Assembly (NCBI GenBank): GCA_002389675.1 | Contig: DGQF01000009.1 | Location: forward strand, 64,461-128,460 | Origin: Gammaproteobacteria bacterium UBA4421 | Lineage (GTDB): Bacteria > Pseudomonadota > Gammaproteobacteria > Pseudomonadales > Azotimanducaceae | DNA length: 64,000 bases | Direction of reading: 5' to 3' | Shown here: positions 1 to 8,489 of the stretch, piece by piece | How positions within the stretch are numbered: position 1 is the stretch's first letter | Layout: every line of letters begins with the position of its first letter | Notes under the pieces: model-generated | Databases searched by the model: none | What the model saw: only the letters and a program-made list of their open reading frames with translations | What the model was told of the DNA's origin: nothing | Translations under genes and position numbers: made by a program

Positions 1-1028
1 ACGAAATTCGTTCTGGCGCCAAACGAATTGTAGTCATCGGTAATGCTGAAGCGCCCGTAACCCCCTATGTGATCGAAGGTTACCGGGTCATGGGTGCATT
101 GGCCGAAGACGATGCCCTTATGGCTTTGGACAATAGTCAAACCGTGGATCACCGCAGAGCTTGTCGCCCGTTTTCCTCAAACGTCGGCTTCACTGTCGCC
201 GAATCCTCAACTTGGCTGGTTCTAATGGATGATGAACTGGCAACACAACAGGGCGCTAGAGTCCTTGGTGCTGTGGGCGACGTATATATCAACGCCGACG
301 GTTATAAAAAATCTATTTCAGGTCCCGGTATTGGCAATTACATTACCGTGGCCAAAGCGATGGCCTCAGCTCGCGCAATACTGGGGGATTCTGCACTTCG
401 CGCAGGCTCATACATGCAGGCTCACGGCACAGGAACCCCCCAAAATCGGGTCACCGAATCGCACATTTTCAACGAACTGGCAAAGACCTTTGGTCTGGAT
501 AATTGGTTAGTGGGTGCGGTCAAATGTTATCTCGGACACAGCATGGCTCCTGCCGGGGGTGATCAACTTAGCGCCGTTCTGGGCGCTTGGCAGGATGGTT
601 GGGTACCCGGCATAAATACCATCGATCATATCGCTGACGACGTACATCATTCGAACCTACAACTTCCCATGCAACATGTGGAAATTGACCCTAACGCCAT
701 GCCAGCCGCCTTCGTTAATTCAAAAGGTTTTGGCGGCAACAACGCCACGGGATTATTTCTATCACCGCAACAAACGCTGAAAATGCTGTCAACGCGTTGG
801 GGCAAAAAAGCGCTCAACGCGCATGCAAAAGCCAATGAAACCGTAGCGTTACAAGCCCAAGCCTACAACGAAAATGCGGACAACGGCTCCGTTGCACCCC
901 TGTATGCTTTTGGCGAGGGCGTCCTGACAGGCGACGACATTAGCCTGCATGCAGAACACCTCAACATACCCGGGTTCGCTCAGCCGGTTAATCTCAATCT
1001 GGATAATCCCTACGACGACATGACCTAA
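1..1028 (+). CDS. fabY: beta-ketoacyl synthase, FabY-like (5' truncated by window)
   Basis: The frame is open from base 3, so only the C-terminal part (about 340 residues) is present. It shows the thiolase-fold signatures of an elongating ketoacyl synthase: HGTGTPQNR with the first catalytic His near base 423, then K-C-Y-L-G-H-S with the second His near 534, and the closing NSKGFGGNN glycine-rich loop near 720. The active-site Cys would lie before the window. Replacement of the usual HGTGT-x-x-xD by HGTGTPQNRVTE is what I recall from FabY, the synthase that starts fatty acid synthesis in Pseudomonas. A polyketide or PfaA-type synthase is a less likely alternative, since no further module follows and the next gene is on the other strand. 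Confidence 0.75.
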   Translation, partial: EIRSGAKRIVVIGNAEAPVTPYVIEGYRVMGALAEDDALMALDNSQTVDHRRACRPFSSNVGFTVAESSTWLVLMDDELATQQGARVLGAVGDVYINADGYKKSISGPGIGNYITVAKAMASARAILGDSALRAGSYMQAHGTGTPQNRVTESHIFNELAKTFGLDNWLVGAVKCYLGHSMAPAGGDQLSAVLGAWQDGWVPGINTIDHIADDVHHSNLQLPMQHVEIDPNAMPAAFVNSKGFGGNNATGLFLSPQQTLKMLSTRWGKKALNAHAKANETVALQAQAYNENADNGSVAPLYAFGEGVLTGDDISLHAEHLNIPGFAQPVNLNLDNPYDDMT

Positions 1029-1091
1029 GCCGAATTCCGTTTGCACATGCAAGCGACCAATAACGGCATATTCGCTCAATCAGGTGCGTTT

Positions 1092-1886
1092 TTAATGCAG
1101 TGTCTCTTGCTTTGCACCCAACTGTTTAAGCCGCGCCTGAGCCTTATTGCGCAATTCCGCTAAATCACTGAGATCAGCGCAACGCTCGAAGGCAGCTCGC
1201 GCCATCGAATAAACCCCCAATGCCCGCCACAACTCACCCAATTCAAATTCAAAAGCCGCAACCCAACCTATTTCTTCACCGCTGAGCGCAATTTGCGCCT
1301 CAATCACAACAATTGCAGCTGGCAAATCACGCTGACTCAGATGATAGGCCTTAATGTTATTGAGCATACGCAGGGCAACTTCGCGCGGGCTCGCAGGCCT
1401 GAGCTGTTTCGCCAGCACCGCCGCACCCTGCTGATCACATTGAAGTTGCGCCGGTGAAAGTCTGCTGACTTTTACCGGATCAATTAACTCCCCTTCGACT
1501 TCAATCAAAAAATGCCCGGGAAAGTTAACGCCATGGGCTCGCAACCCACTGCGCCGTGCCGCTTCAATTAACAATACACCGGTCGCTATAGGCAATCCCA
1601 CTCGATTTGACATCACCCAGCCCAAGTTACTGTGTGCCAATTCATGCGCAGCCGGCAAGTCTTGTCCGAAGCCAAGCGCCAAGAAAAACTCCAAACACGT
1701 TGACCCAGAAACCGCAGGCCCGCGAACCAGTGGCGCCACCAGTTCCGAAAATTGAATCTCTAATGCCCGAGGCACCGAATCAGGATTAATTACTGAAGCC
1801 ACAATTAATGCCAATTCAAATTCGCTGGCGCGGTCCTCTAAAGCACGTTTGAGCTCTTCAACAATTCGAGCTGCGTCGCTCATCAA
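1092..1886 (-). CDS. SirB1 family protein (transglutaminase-like plus TPR-like tail)
   Basis: This 264-residue protein carries the SirB1 signature in its middle: H-S-N-L-G near residue 85, V-G-L-P-I-A shortly after, and GVNFPGHFLIEV near residue 120. It ends in a helical, tetratricopeptide-like region (about 170-260) with LGVYSMARAAFERCADL. The family has a transglutaminase-like fold; its biochemical role is not settled. In many gammaproteobacteria a SirB1 gene sits beside prfA/prmC, whereas here it follows prfC on the same strand by about 40 bases. The family assignment is firm, but the function is unknown. Confidence 0.82.
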   Translation of the reverse strand: MMSDAARIVEELKRALEDRASEFELALIVASVINPDSVPRALEIQFSELVAPLVRGPAVSGSTCLEFFLALGFGQDLPAAHELAHSNLGWVMSNRVGLPIATGVLLIEAARRSGLRAHGVNFPGHFLIEVEGELIDPVKVSRLSPAQLQCDQQGAAVLAKQLRPASPREVALRMLNNIKAYHLSQRDLPAAIVVIEAQIALSGEEIGWVAAFEFELGELWRALGVYSMARAAFERCADLSDLAELRNKAQARLKQLGAKQETLH

Positions 1887-1925
1887 GCAGCAGCCTTATT
1901 AACAAAGCAACGCGGATGCATCGGG

Positions 1926-3512
1926 CTAATGCTCACGCGTCTTTGCAAACATCACATCTGGCCAACGTTCTTCAGCCAAAGCCAGATTGACCCGACTCGA
2001 CGCCAGATAAGCCAGATGTCCACCCCCATCAATGGCTAAATTTTCTTGATGTTTGGCTTTAAACTCATCAAGCTTTTTCTCATTAGAGCAATAGATCCAG
2101 CGGGCCGTATATAAATTCCCATCCTCCCAAATACACTCTGCGCGGTATTCGTCTGCCAGACGAAAAGCGACCAAATCAAACTGTAAAACACCAACCGCAC
2201 CAACAATTATTTGATTCTTCGTCAGCGGAAAAAATGCCTGCGTGGCGCCCTCTTCCGCCAATTGTTGAATACCTTTTTCCAGCTGTTTGGAGCGCAACGG
2301 GTCTTGCACTCGCACGCGACGAAATAACTCGGGCGCGAAATTCGGAATGCCTTTGAACTTGAGGTCTTCACCTTCGGTAAAACTGTCACCGATCTGAATG
2401 GTGCCGTGGTTATGCAAACCAATGATGTCACCGGAATAAGCTTCTTCGGTCTGGGTTCGATCTCCCGCGATAAAGGTGACCGCGTCCGAAATCTTAATCG
2501 GCTTGCCCAATCGCAAATGTTGCATACGCATGCCTTGTCGATATCGGCCAGAACATACGCGCAGAAACGCGATGCGGTCGCGATGCTTGGGGTCCATATT
2601 GGCCTGGATCTTAAATACAAAACCAGAAAATTTTTGCTCATCAGGTTCAACCTCACGCAGCTCACTACCGCGCGGCTGCGGGGGTGGAGCATACTCGACG
2701 AAGCCTTTAAGCATTTCTTCAACGCCAAAATTCCCCAACGCCGTGCCGAAGTAGACCGGTGTTTGAATCGCTCCCAGGAAATCCTCTTGATTAAAGCGGT
2801 GGCTTGCACCTTTTACCAACTCAATTTCAGCACAAAAATCTTCGTAGTCAAATCCCAGAAAATCTCGCGCGCTTTGACTGTCTAAGCCATCGATTATCGA
2901 AAAATCATAGACGTGATGGCCCTGACCTTGGCGATACTCAATAATTTTATCGTTGACCAAATCATAAACCCCTTTAAACGAACGCCCCATGCCAATGGGC
3001 CAATTCATCGGAGCACATTCGATCTGCAGCACCTCCTCAATCTCGTCCATCACTTCGATGGGATCGCGCGCCTCACGATCATATTTATTAATAAAGGTCA
3101 TAATCGGCGTATCTCGCAGCCGGCAGACTTCCATCAATTTGATGGTTCTGGGTTCTACACCTTTTGCTGCATCGATCACCATGAGTGCCGAATCAACCGC
3201 CGTTAGCGTACGGTACGTATCCTCTGAAAAATCTTCATGACCCGGCGTATCCAGCAGATTCACCGTTCGGTCGCGGTATGGAAACTGCATCACTGATGTC
3301 GTTACCGATATCCCGCGCTCCTTCTCCATGGTCATCCAATCGGAGGTTGCATGCTTGTTCGATTTTCTCGATTTAACCTCACCTGCCATTTTGAGTAAGC
3401 CCCCAAACAGCAGCAGCTTTTCTGTCATCGTCGTCTTACCCGCATCCGGGTGCGAGATGATCGCAAACGTACGTCGCTTGTTAATCTCACTTGTAAACTT
3501 GGTGTCACCCAT
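1926..3512 (-). CDS. prfC: peptide chain release factor 3
   Basis: A 528-residue translational GTPase, close to the usual 525-530 for RF3. GTP-binding motifs are in order: SHPDAGKTT (residues 20-28), [16 protein letters not shown] (about 88-103) and NKYDRE (about 142-147). RF3 recycles RF1/RF2 from the ribosome after peptide release. The start ATG at 3512 gives the standard N-terminus with the lysine- and arginine-rich run before the P-loop. It lies upstream of the SirB1 gene on the same strand and probably shares its transcript. The preceding crotonase gene is separated by 225 bases, so prfC likely has its own promoter. Confidence 0.96.
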   Translation of the reverse strand: MGDTKFTSEINKRRTFAIISHPDAGKTTMTEKLLLFGGLLKMAGEVKSRKSNKHATSDWMTMEKERGISVTTSVMQFPYRDRTVNLLDTPGHEDFSEDTYRTLTAVDSALMVIDAAKGVEPRTIKLMEVCRLRDTPIMTFINKYDREARDPIEVMDEIEEVLQIECAPMNWPIGMGRSFKGVYDLVNDKIIEYRQGQGHHVYDFSIIDGLDSQSARDFLGFDYEDFCAEIELVKGASHRFNQEDFLGAIQTPVYFGTALGNFGVEEMLKGFVEYAPPPQPRGSELREVEPDEQKFSGFVFKIQANMDPKHRDRIAFLRVCSGRYRQGMRMQHLRLGKPIKISDAVTFIAGDRTQTEEAYSGDIIGLHNHGTIQIGDSFTEGEDLKFKGIPNFAPELFRRVRVQDPLRSKQLEKGIQQLAEEGATQAFFPLTKNQIIVGAVGVLQFDLVAFRLADEYRAECIWEDGNLYTARWIYCSNEKKLDEFKAKHQENLAIDGGGHLAYLASSRVNLALAEERWPDVMFAKTREH

Positions 3513-3705
3513 GTTGATCTACCCTAGTAAATACTTTAAAGAGCACTTAAAAATGCACAATGGTTACGTCGATCTTTGCTAGTGGCGCGGACCAATCATT
3601 CGTTCACAACAACTGCTTTGTTCATATGCATTGTCTGCGCTGCTCCACCGCGGCGCTGCTATCACAAGGCAGTGTCTGCGGGTTACATCAAAGGACTACA
3701 ATTGC

Positions 3706-3720
3706 GACGTTAATAACGTC
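3706..3720. repeat. 15-bp palindrome between crotonase gene and prfC
   Basis: Seven-base arms GACGTTA and TAACGTC flank a single central A. It lies about 18 bases after the crotonase stop codon and about 195 bases upstream of prfC. No T-run follows on either strand, so it does not look like an intrinsic terminator. It could be a protein-binding site, or chance. The rest of the 225-base gap shows nothing else I can name. Confidence 0.4.
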
Positions 3721-3737
3721 TACAGCCAATGCGCAGG

Positions 3738-4394
3738 TTACTCTAAACTCGCATGAATACGCGCCAAAGCGCCCTTGCGCATTTCACGCTTCTGCCGGCC
3801 ATATACCTCTGTGGGCATTTCGCACAACGCTGCCGCGTGCTCGAGACAGGTCTTTTGCAACATCTCTGGATCAACGGCCTGATCAAGAAATCCCGCATGA
3901 ACCGCATCTTGTGGCGTAAACAGCTTCGCCTGCACCACGGCTGCGGTCTGAAAGGCAGCGGGAATTCGATTAGCCGCCAATTCAAATCCGAATACGGGTA
4001 ATACCATGCCGATCGCGGTTTCGTTCAACCCAAGCCTGAAGTCGCCTTGCGTACCTATTCGCGTATCACTGGCTAACAATAAAAATCCGCCAGCAGCGAT
4101 CGCGTGGCCTGTACAACCAGCTACGACCGGCATTGGGAAGCCAAACAACCGGTGCAGCAAACGCGCACCCCGATTGACTAATCGCGCACCTTCTTCAGGT
4201 CCTTTAGCGATTTCTTTCAAGTCAAAACCGGCAGAAAATACGCCGGGCCGGCCTAATAAAACCACCGCCGCAGCATTTGCCTCAGCTTGGTCAAGGCCAT
4301 TCATCATAAAATCGATCAAGCTATGACTGACAGCATTCGCCTTGCCGTCGTCAATCTGAAAAACCCCTATTCCGCCGTCTATTGAAAAATCCAT
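3738..4394 (-). CDS. crotonase/enoyl-CoA hydratase family protein
   Basis: At 218 residues this is shorter than the usual 255-265 of the family; the C-terminal helices are the reduced part. Oxyanion-hole segments are visible: FSAGFDLKEI (residues 53-62) and GCTGHAIAAGGF (about 93-104). A Glu in GLNETAIG (about residue 125) aligns with one of the catalytic glutamates of enoyl-CoA hydratase. The exact substrate and reaction (hydratase, isomerase or hydrolase) cannot be read from the sequence. No beta-oxidation gene is adjacent; the upstream neighbour is an unrelated hydrolase on the same strand. Confidence 0.85.
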   Translation of the reverse strand: MDFSIDGGIGVFQIDDGKANAVSHSLIDFMMNGLDQAEANAAAVVLLGRPGVFSAGFDLKEIAKGPEEGARLVNRGARLLHRLFGFPMPVVAGCTGHAIAAGGFLLLASDTRIGTQGDFRLGLNETAIGMVLPVFGFELAANRIPAAFQTAAVVQAKLFTPQDAVHAGFLDQAVDPEMLQKTCLEHAAALCEMPTEVYGRQKREMRKGALARIHASLE

Positions 4395-4562
4395 TGTGTT
4401 CCTTTCAAGTACGCAACAGGTTGTTATTTTGCAAAATATGGTACGCCGAGACCACCGATAAATTCATTTAGCGCCAGCGCCGACGAATCAAGTGCACCCG
4501 GCATCCTCGGACTTAATTACCAACTCTGCCCTGCCGCGCGAGCAGGGCACCAACTCGCACCC

Positions 4563-5531
4563 TTACTGGCGACTTAAACTCGTGAAAACCCGATTTACGA
4601 ACCCGAGCGACGCCGCCTCTGGACCGTATACGCTGTCGAAATCTGCCGTGGGCTTCGCATCAACAGCTTCTTGTAATGTCTTGCCCTGATCGATCATTGC
4701 CGCCACTCGGGTGCGCACCGTTTTTAACATTTCGACATAGGCACTGAGCGCCGCAACGTCGGTTACAGGCCCATGCCCGGGAATGATTATCGCTTGCGGA
4801 CCAACCGTTTCAATGACCTGCTCGCAAAAATTAATCATGCCGTCGATACCACCGCCACTATCCACATCAATAAACGGATATCCAGCATTATTAAATACGT
4901 CCCCCAGATGGACGGCATTTTGTTCGCGAAACCACACTGCCGCATCACCATTGGTATGGGCCGGAGAAAAATGCATCAGTTCAATCTGCGTATCGTTGAA
5001 GTGAATTTGCATGCTCTCGTCAAAGGTGAGTTCAGGCAACGCCTGTTCCGGGTAAGGTTGCTGCTCGTATTTGGCAATGACTAGGTTCACTATTCCCCCT
5101 GTTGCCATATCTGCGCGAGCTTTTCGGTGCGAAACCAGCGTCGTTCCCTTGGGACCCAACGCGTTATTGCCCTCAGCGTGATCAAAGTGCCAATGCGTAT
5201 TCACCGCATAATCGACGCCATTGCCACCCAACTCAGCAATTGCCGCTTCAATTTTATCCATCACCTGTGGAAACTGATCATCGACAATCAGTACGCCATC
5301 GTCACCAATTGAAACGCCAATGTTGCCTCCGATACCAAACAGCACATAGAGTCCATCGGCGACCTTTTCGGTGGTGATTTGGGCTCCCTCCATGTCCCAG
5401 CCAAAAGCTTCAGCCAACGCTTCAAGGCGCAGAGGTTGGTCACCATCTGCTTCACTAACTTCGTGATGCCCCGCCTGTGCCGTTTGTGCGGCAAAAAAAA
5501 CCAGAATCGTGACCCCTATCTTTCTTAACAT
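4563..5531 (-). CDS. secreted MBL-fold metallo-hydrolase
   Basis: A 322-residue protein with a cleavable signal peptide (residues 1-20, ending TAQA), so it should act in the periplasm. The metal-binding motif is H113-W-H115-F-D117-H118, followed by the third-site His in SPAHTNGD (about 190), the bridging Asp in HLGDVFNN, and the last His in IPGHGPVTD. This set of ligands is complete for a dinuclear zinc enzyme. The layout is close to a class of exported beta-lactamase-fold hydrolases of unknown substrate, often misnamed beta-lactamases. There is no operon partner: flanking gaps are about 155-170 bases. Confidence 0.88.
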   Translation of the reverse strand: MLRKIGVTILVFFAAQTAQAGHHEVSEADGDQPLRLEALAEAFGWDMEGAQITTEKVADGLYVLFGIGGNIGVSIGDDGVLIVDDQFPQVMDKIEAAIAELGGNGVDYAVNTHWHFDHAEGNNALGPKGTTLVSHRKARADMATGGIVNLVIAKYEQQPYPEQALPELTFDESMQIHFNDTQIELMHFSPAHTNGDAAVWFREQNAVHLGDVFNNAGYPFIDVDSGGGIDGMINFCEQVIETVGPQAIIIPGHGPVTDVAALSAYVEMLKTVRTRVAAMIDQGKTLQEAVDAKPTADFDSVYGPEAASLGFVNRVFTSLSRQ

Positions 5532-5686
5532 CGCCCTGTCCTGTGCCTTTAGTTTGTGTCTACTTATAACAGGACAACAAAGAAAATCCAGTGTTATCAG
5601 GGTTTTCCTTGACGGACCGAGCAGCCAATTGCGCGCTGCATTCTTAACCCGAGAAACCTGCGGGAGATAAGCGCGCCAAGCAGGCG

Positions 5687-6154
5687 TTACTCGTCCAAAT
5701 TCAACCCGAACACCAAAGCATCTTCACGCCCTGACTCCCCTTGGTAATAGTCTTTGCGCACCCCCAATTGCGCAAAACCCATTGAATCATAGAGTCGCAA
5801 AGCAACTTGGTTCTGCACCCGAACTTCTAAAAACATGACCGATGCACCACACAATTGCGCCCTGTCTAATAAATGCTGCAAAAATCCTCGGCCAAGACCT
5901 TCACCCTGAAAATCTTGCCGGATACAAAGGTTCAGCAGATGGGACTCTCCAGCGGCCACGCTCAACACACCGTGTCCTAGGGTCTGTTCCCCGCGAGAAA
6001 CTACCCAGCACTCATAATTTCCCTGCAAACAATCAACAAAAACCCCTCTACCCCATGGATTAGGGTAAACCTGATTCTCGGTTTGGATCACGTCATCCAA
6101 GTCAGCCAACGTCATTACGCGGTAATTCAACCGCGTTGATTCAATGATGCCCAT
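5687..6154 (-). CDS. rimI: ribosomal protein S18 alanine N-acetyltransferase RimI
   Basis: A 155-residue single-domain GNAT acetyltransferase. The acetyl-CoA loop R-Q-D-F-Q-G-E-G-L-G-R-G is at about residues 79-90, followed by FLEVRVQNQVALRLYDSMGF and the RimI-typical ending R-K-D-Y-Y-Q-G-E-S-G-R-E-D-A. RimI acetylates the N-terminal Ala of S18. It overlaps the 3' end of the upstream gene (6127-6762) by 28 bases, which implies translational coupling. The same gene pair order, an unknown protein followed by RimI, is common in gammaproteobacteria. Confidence 0.93.
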   Translation of the reverse strand: MGIIESTRLNYRVMTLADLDDVIQTENQVYPNPWGRGVFVDCLQGNYECWVVSRGEQTLGHGVLSVAAGESHLLNLCIRQDFQGEGLGRGFLQHLLDRAQLCGASVMFLEVRVQNQVALRLYDSMGFAQLGVRKDYYQGESGREDALVFGLNLDE

Positions 6155-6762
6155 ATGGCCTGCTTCAGTCCGGGATCACTCAGACTTGATTGAATGGACG
6201 GGAGTTGGATCAACGCCACCGGGAGTTCCTCGAGCCATCCCTCCAACCCAGCATGCAGTTCTGGCGTCAGACCCAGCCACGCCCGCTGATGCGTTAAGTG
6301 TTTGTGCACAAATACCGACAACGACCGCGCCGGTGTGCCGGCTGTTGTCCCGGTTAACTGAGGCCAGCGAAATTCCCCCTGGTGGAAACTCGGACGCGGT
6401 TCCCCCTGCAACCAATCAGCGTAGGTCAGGATATCGCGCATCATCTGAACCATCTTTGCATCCAGATTGCTTGAGCACACAATCATACCCGTGGCCCCTT
6501 TCATCCAACTAAACACTACTGGATCAGGTTCCACCGCGTCAGGACTGCGGGCCGCCGCAGCAGTTTTTTCCGCCCGGCGCTTGGTCATTGCCGGGGTTCC
6601 AGGCAAAGCTGCCGCTGGTTGATGCCGCTCAGTGAGCAGAACATCTTTGGCGGGGGACAAGCCAACTGCAGGCGCGGATTCAGATTCACTAACCGCGCGC
6701 CGACGCGCGTGCCAGACCCGCACACCCATGGCTACTAACAGCTTTTCTTGCTGATCGTTCAA
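6127..6762 (-). CDS. hypothetical protein upstream of rimI, possibly HolD-like
   Basis: A 211-residue protein translated from TTG at 6762, with a good ribosome site (AAGGG, 6 bases upstream). The N-terminus MNDQQEKLLVAMGVRVWHAR resembles the start of short proteins encoded next to rimI in gammaproteobacteria, where the DNA polymerase III psi subunit HolD is encoded in Escherichia. Residues 25-80 are a low-complexity Ala/Pro/Ser linker; the rest (about 85-211) forms a compact domain with MIVCSSNLDAKMVQMMRDIL and FRWPQ. I do not recognise a catalytic motif. Assignment to HolD rests on position and general shape only. Confidence 0.6.
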   Translation of the reverse strand: MNDQQEKLLVAMGVRVWHARRRAVSESESAPAVGLSPAKDVLLTERHQPAAALPGTPAMTKRRAEKTAAAARSPDAVEPDPVVFSWMKGATGMIVCSSNLDAKMVQMMRDILTYADWLQGEPRPSFHQGEFRWPQLTGTTAGTPARSLSVFVHKHLTHQRAWLGLTPELHAGLEGWLEELPVALIQLPSIQSSLSDPGLKQAIWASLNQRG

Positions 6763-6791
6763 ATCTTACCCTTTATCCACCGCCCGCTTAG

Positions 6792-6805
6792 GGTAGAATT
6801 CTACC
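6792..6805. promoter_or_regulatory. 14-bp perfect palindrome in divergent promoter region
   Basis: GGTAGAATTCTACC lies in the 72 bases between the start codons of the divergent genes at 6762 (minus) and 6835 (plus). It reads TAGAAT on both strands, so it could hold back-to-back -10 elements or be an operator for a dimeric regulator. No good -35 partner is visible on either strand. Its position 30 bases before DAHP synthase would suit repression by aromatic amino acids, but this is not a recognisable TyrR box. Confidence 0.35.
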
Positions 6806-6834
6806 TTAACCCATGACAAGAAAGCGGCATAGAC

Positions 6835-7902
6835 ATGCAGTATTTGACCGACGACATTCGCATCACCGGTATGCAAGAAGTAATCGCACCTGAAACACTC
6901 ATGCAAGAGCAGCCCATCACTTCAAACATCTCATCATTGGTATTCAACGCACGCAAAGAAATCGCCGATATCGTGCAGAAGAAAGATCAACGTTTGCTGG
7001 CCATTGTAGGGCCCTGTTCGATTCACGACCCAAAGGCTGCAATCGAGTATGCAGCGCAACTTGCGGACGCGGCCAAGCAATACCAGGAAAACTTACTTAT
7101 TGTCATGCGGGTGTACTTCGAGAAACCGCGCACAATTATCGGCTGGAAGGGTTTAATTAATGATCCGCACCTAAACAACTCCTACAACATCAATGAAGGT
7201 TTGGGCATTGCTCGCCAACTGCTAATAGACATTAACAACCTCGGAATTACCGCAGGCACCGAATACCTAGATCCGATCACTCCCCAATATATGGGCGATT
7301 TAATCAGCTGGGGGGCCATCGGCGCACGCACTACTGAAAGTCAGATACACCGACAGCTGGCCTCAGGACTGTCCTGCCCGATTGGATTCAAAAACTCAAC
7401 TGACGGATCTGTTCAAATTGCCATCGACGCAATCAAATCTTCCGGGCACTCGCATATTTTCCTTTCAGTGACAAAACAGGGTCATTCTGCAATTTTTTCG
7501 ACCTCCGGGAACGCCGACTGCCATATGATTTTGCGCGGCGGCAGCGATGGCACAAACTTTGATCGCGACAGTATCGCCGATACCACAACACGACTTAGCT
7601 CCGCCGCCATTGATACCGGCATCATGGTCGACATGAGCCATGCCAACAGTCAGAAGGATCACAAAAAACAGCAACTGGTTTGCAAAGCCATTTGTGACCA
7701 ACTGGCCGAGGGCGAGCGAAATATTATCGGGGTCATGATCGAGAGTAATTTGCACGAAGGCCGCCAAGACATTGGCAAAGACCCCAGCACACTCAAATAC
7801 GGACAGAGTGTTACCGACGCCTGCGTCGGCTGGCAAGACACTCAGTTGATGCTCGCTGCATTGAACGAAGCCGTGGATGCTAGGCGGGCCACCCGCGCTT
7901 AA
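6835..7902 (+). CDS. 3-deoxy-7-phosphoheptulonate synthase (DAHP synthase, class I)
   Basis: A 355-residue enzyme, matching AroF/G/H (about 350). It condenses phosphoenolpyruvate and erythrose-4-phosphate, the first step of the shikimate pathway. Signatures: AIVGPCSIHDPKAAIEYA (about residues 57-74), EKPRTIIGWKGLINDP (about 97-112) and GARTTESQIHRQLASG (about 162-177), with MVDMSHANS near residue 267. I cannot tell which feedback type (Phe, Tyr or Trp) it is. Its last 23 bases overlap the 3' end of the convergent msrQ gene. Confidence 0.95.
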   Translation: MQYLTDDIRITGMQEVIAPETLMQEQPITSNISSLVFNARKEIADIVQKKDQRLLAIVGPCSIHDPKAAIEYAAQLADAAKQYQENLLIVMRVYFEKPRTIIGWKGLINDPHLNNSYNINEGLGIARQLLIDINNLGITAGTEYLDPITPQYMGDLISWGAIGARTTESQIHRQLASGLSCPIGFKNSTDGSVQIAIDAIKSSGHSHIFLSVTKQGHSAIFSTSGNADCHMILRGGSDGTNFDRDSIADTTTRLSSAAIDTGIMVDMSHANSQKDHKKQQLVCKAICDQLAEGERNIIGVMIESNLHEGRQDIGKDPSTLKYGQSVTDACVGWQDTQLMLAALNEAVDARRATRA

Positions 7903-8479
7903 ATCGAGGCAAATGCCATAATCGCTCGATACTCAGCACTAAAAACCAAAGGCTGTACAGAACGACTTCGCCATAACCGTCCCGCGTAAGCCACCACAGG
8001 TGCAACAAGGCCAATCCAACTGCAGGGTAGACCAAGCGGTGCAGAACGCGCCAGTAGCGCCGCATACGTCTCTGCCAGCCGCGCGTCGAGGTTGCAGCCA
8101 TCAACGTTAGGCAAACCAGACTCCCTAGTCCGGCCGCTATATAAAGCCGGTCAGAAAAGTCGTCGAGCAAATCAGACCAAACAAACTCCAAATAAAACGC
8201 CAGATAGCTCAGAGCATGCAAACAGACATATGTAAAAGCAAACAATCCAACCTGTCGACGCTGACGAGCGATCATCGTTATCCCCGTCAATCGCCTTAAC
8301 GGTGACACAGAATAGGCGAGCAGCAGAATAATTAGTGCCGTTTGACCAAGATAATGCACTACGGTTTCGCCTGCATCAGGGCCCAAATAACTGCCCGGAT
8401 AAACTAGGTCCAGACCTATCTGCCCGACAAGCCATATGGCCGGCATAGCTAAACTAACACCGAACATCCACTGCATCAT
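7880..8479 (-). CDS. msrQ: heme-binding membrane subunit MsrQ
   Basis: A 199-residue ferric-reductase-like integral membrane protein with about five or six hydrophobic segments. Histidines inside the membrane segments (YVCLHALSYL near residue 90, VLHRLVYPAVGLALLHLWWL near 145-165) are candidate heme ligands. MsrQ passes electrons from the respiratory chain to periplasmic MsrP, which reduces methionine sulfoxide in envelope proteins. It follows msrP by 10 bases on the same strand, the standard arrangement. Two Met codons open the gene; either could be used. Confidence 0.93.
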   Translation of the reverse strand: MMQWMFGVSLAMPAIWLVGQIGLDLVYPGSYLGPDAGETVVHYLGQTALIILLLAYSVSPLRRLTGITMIARQRRQVGLFAFTYVCLHALSYLAFYLEFVWSDLLDDFSDRLYIAAGLGSLVCLTLMAATSTRGWQRRMRRYWRVLHRLVYPAVGLALLHLWWLTRDGYGEVVLYSLWFLVLSIERLWHLPRFKRGWPA

Positions 8480-8489
8480 AACGGTTACG

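Noticed and set aside
2406..2885. Plus-strand open frame opposite prfC
   Set aside because: It is an antisense shadow of a firmly identified gene, without ribosome site or recognisable domain.
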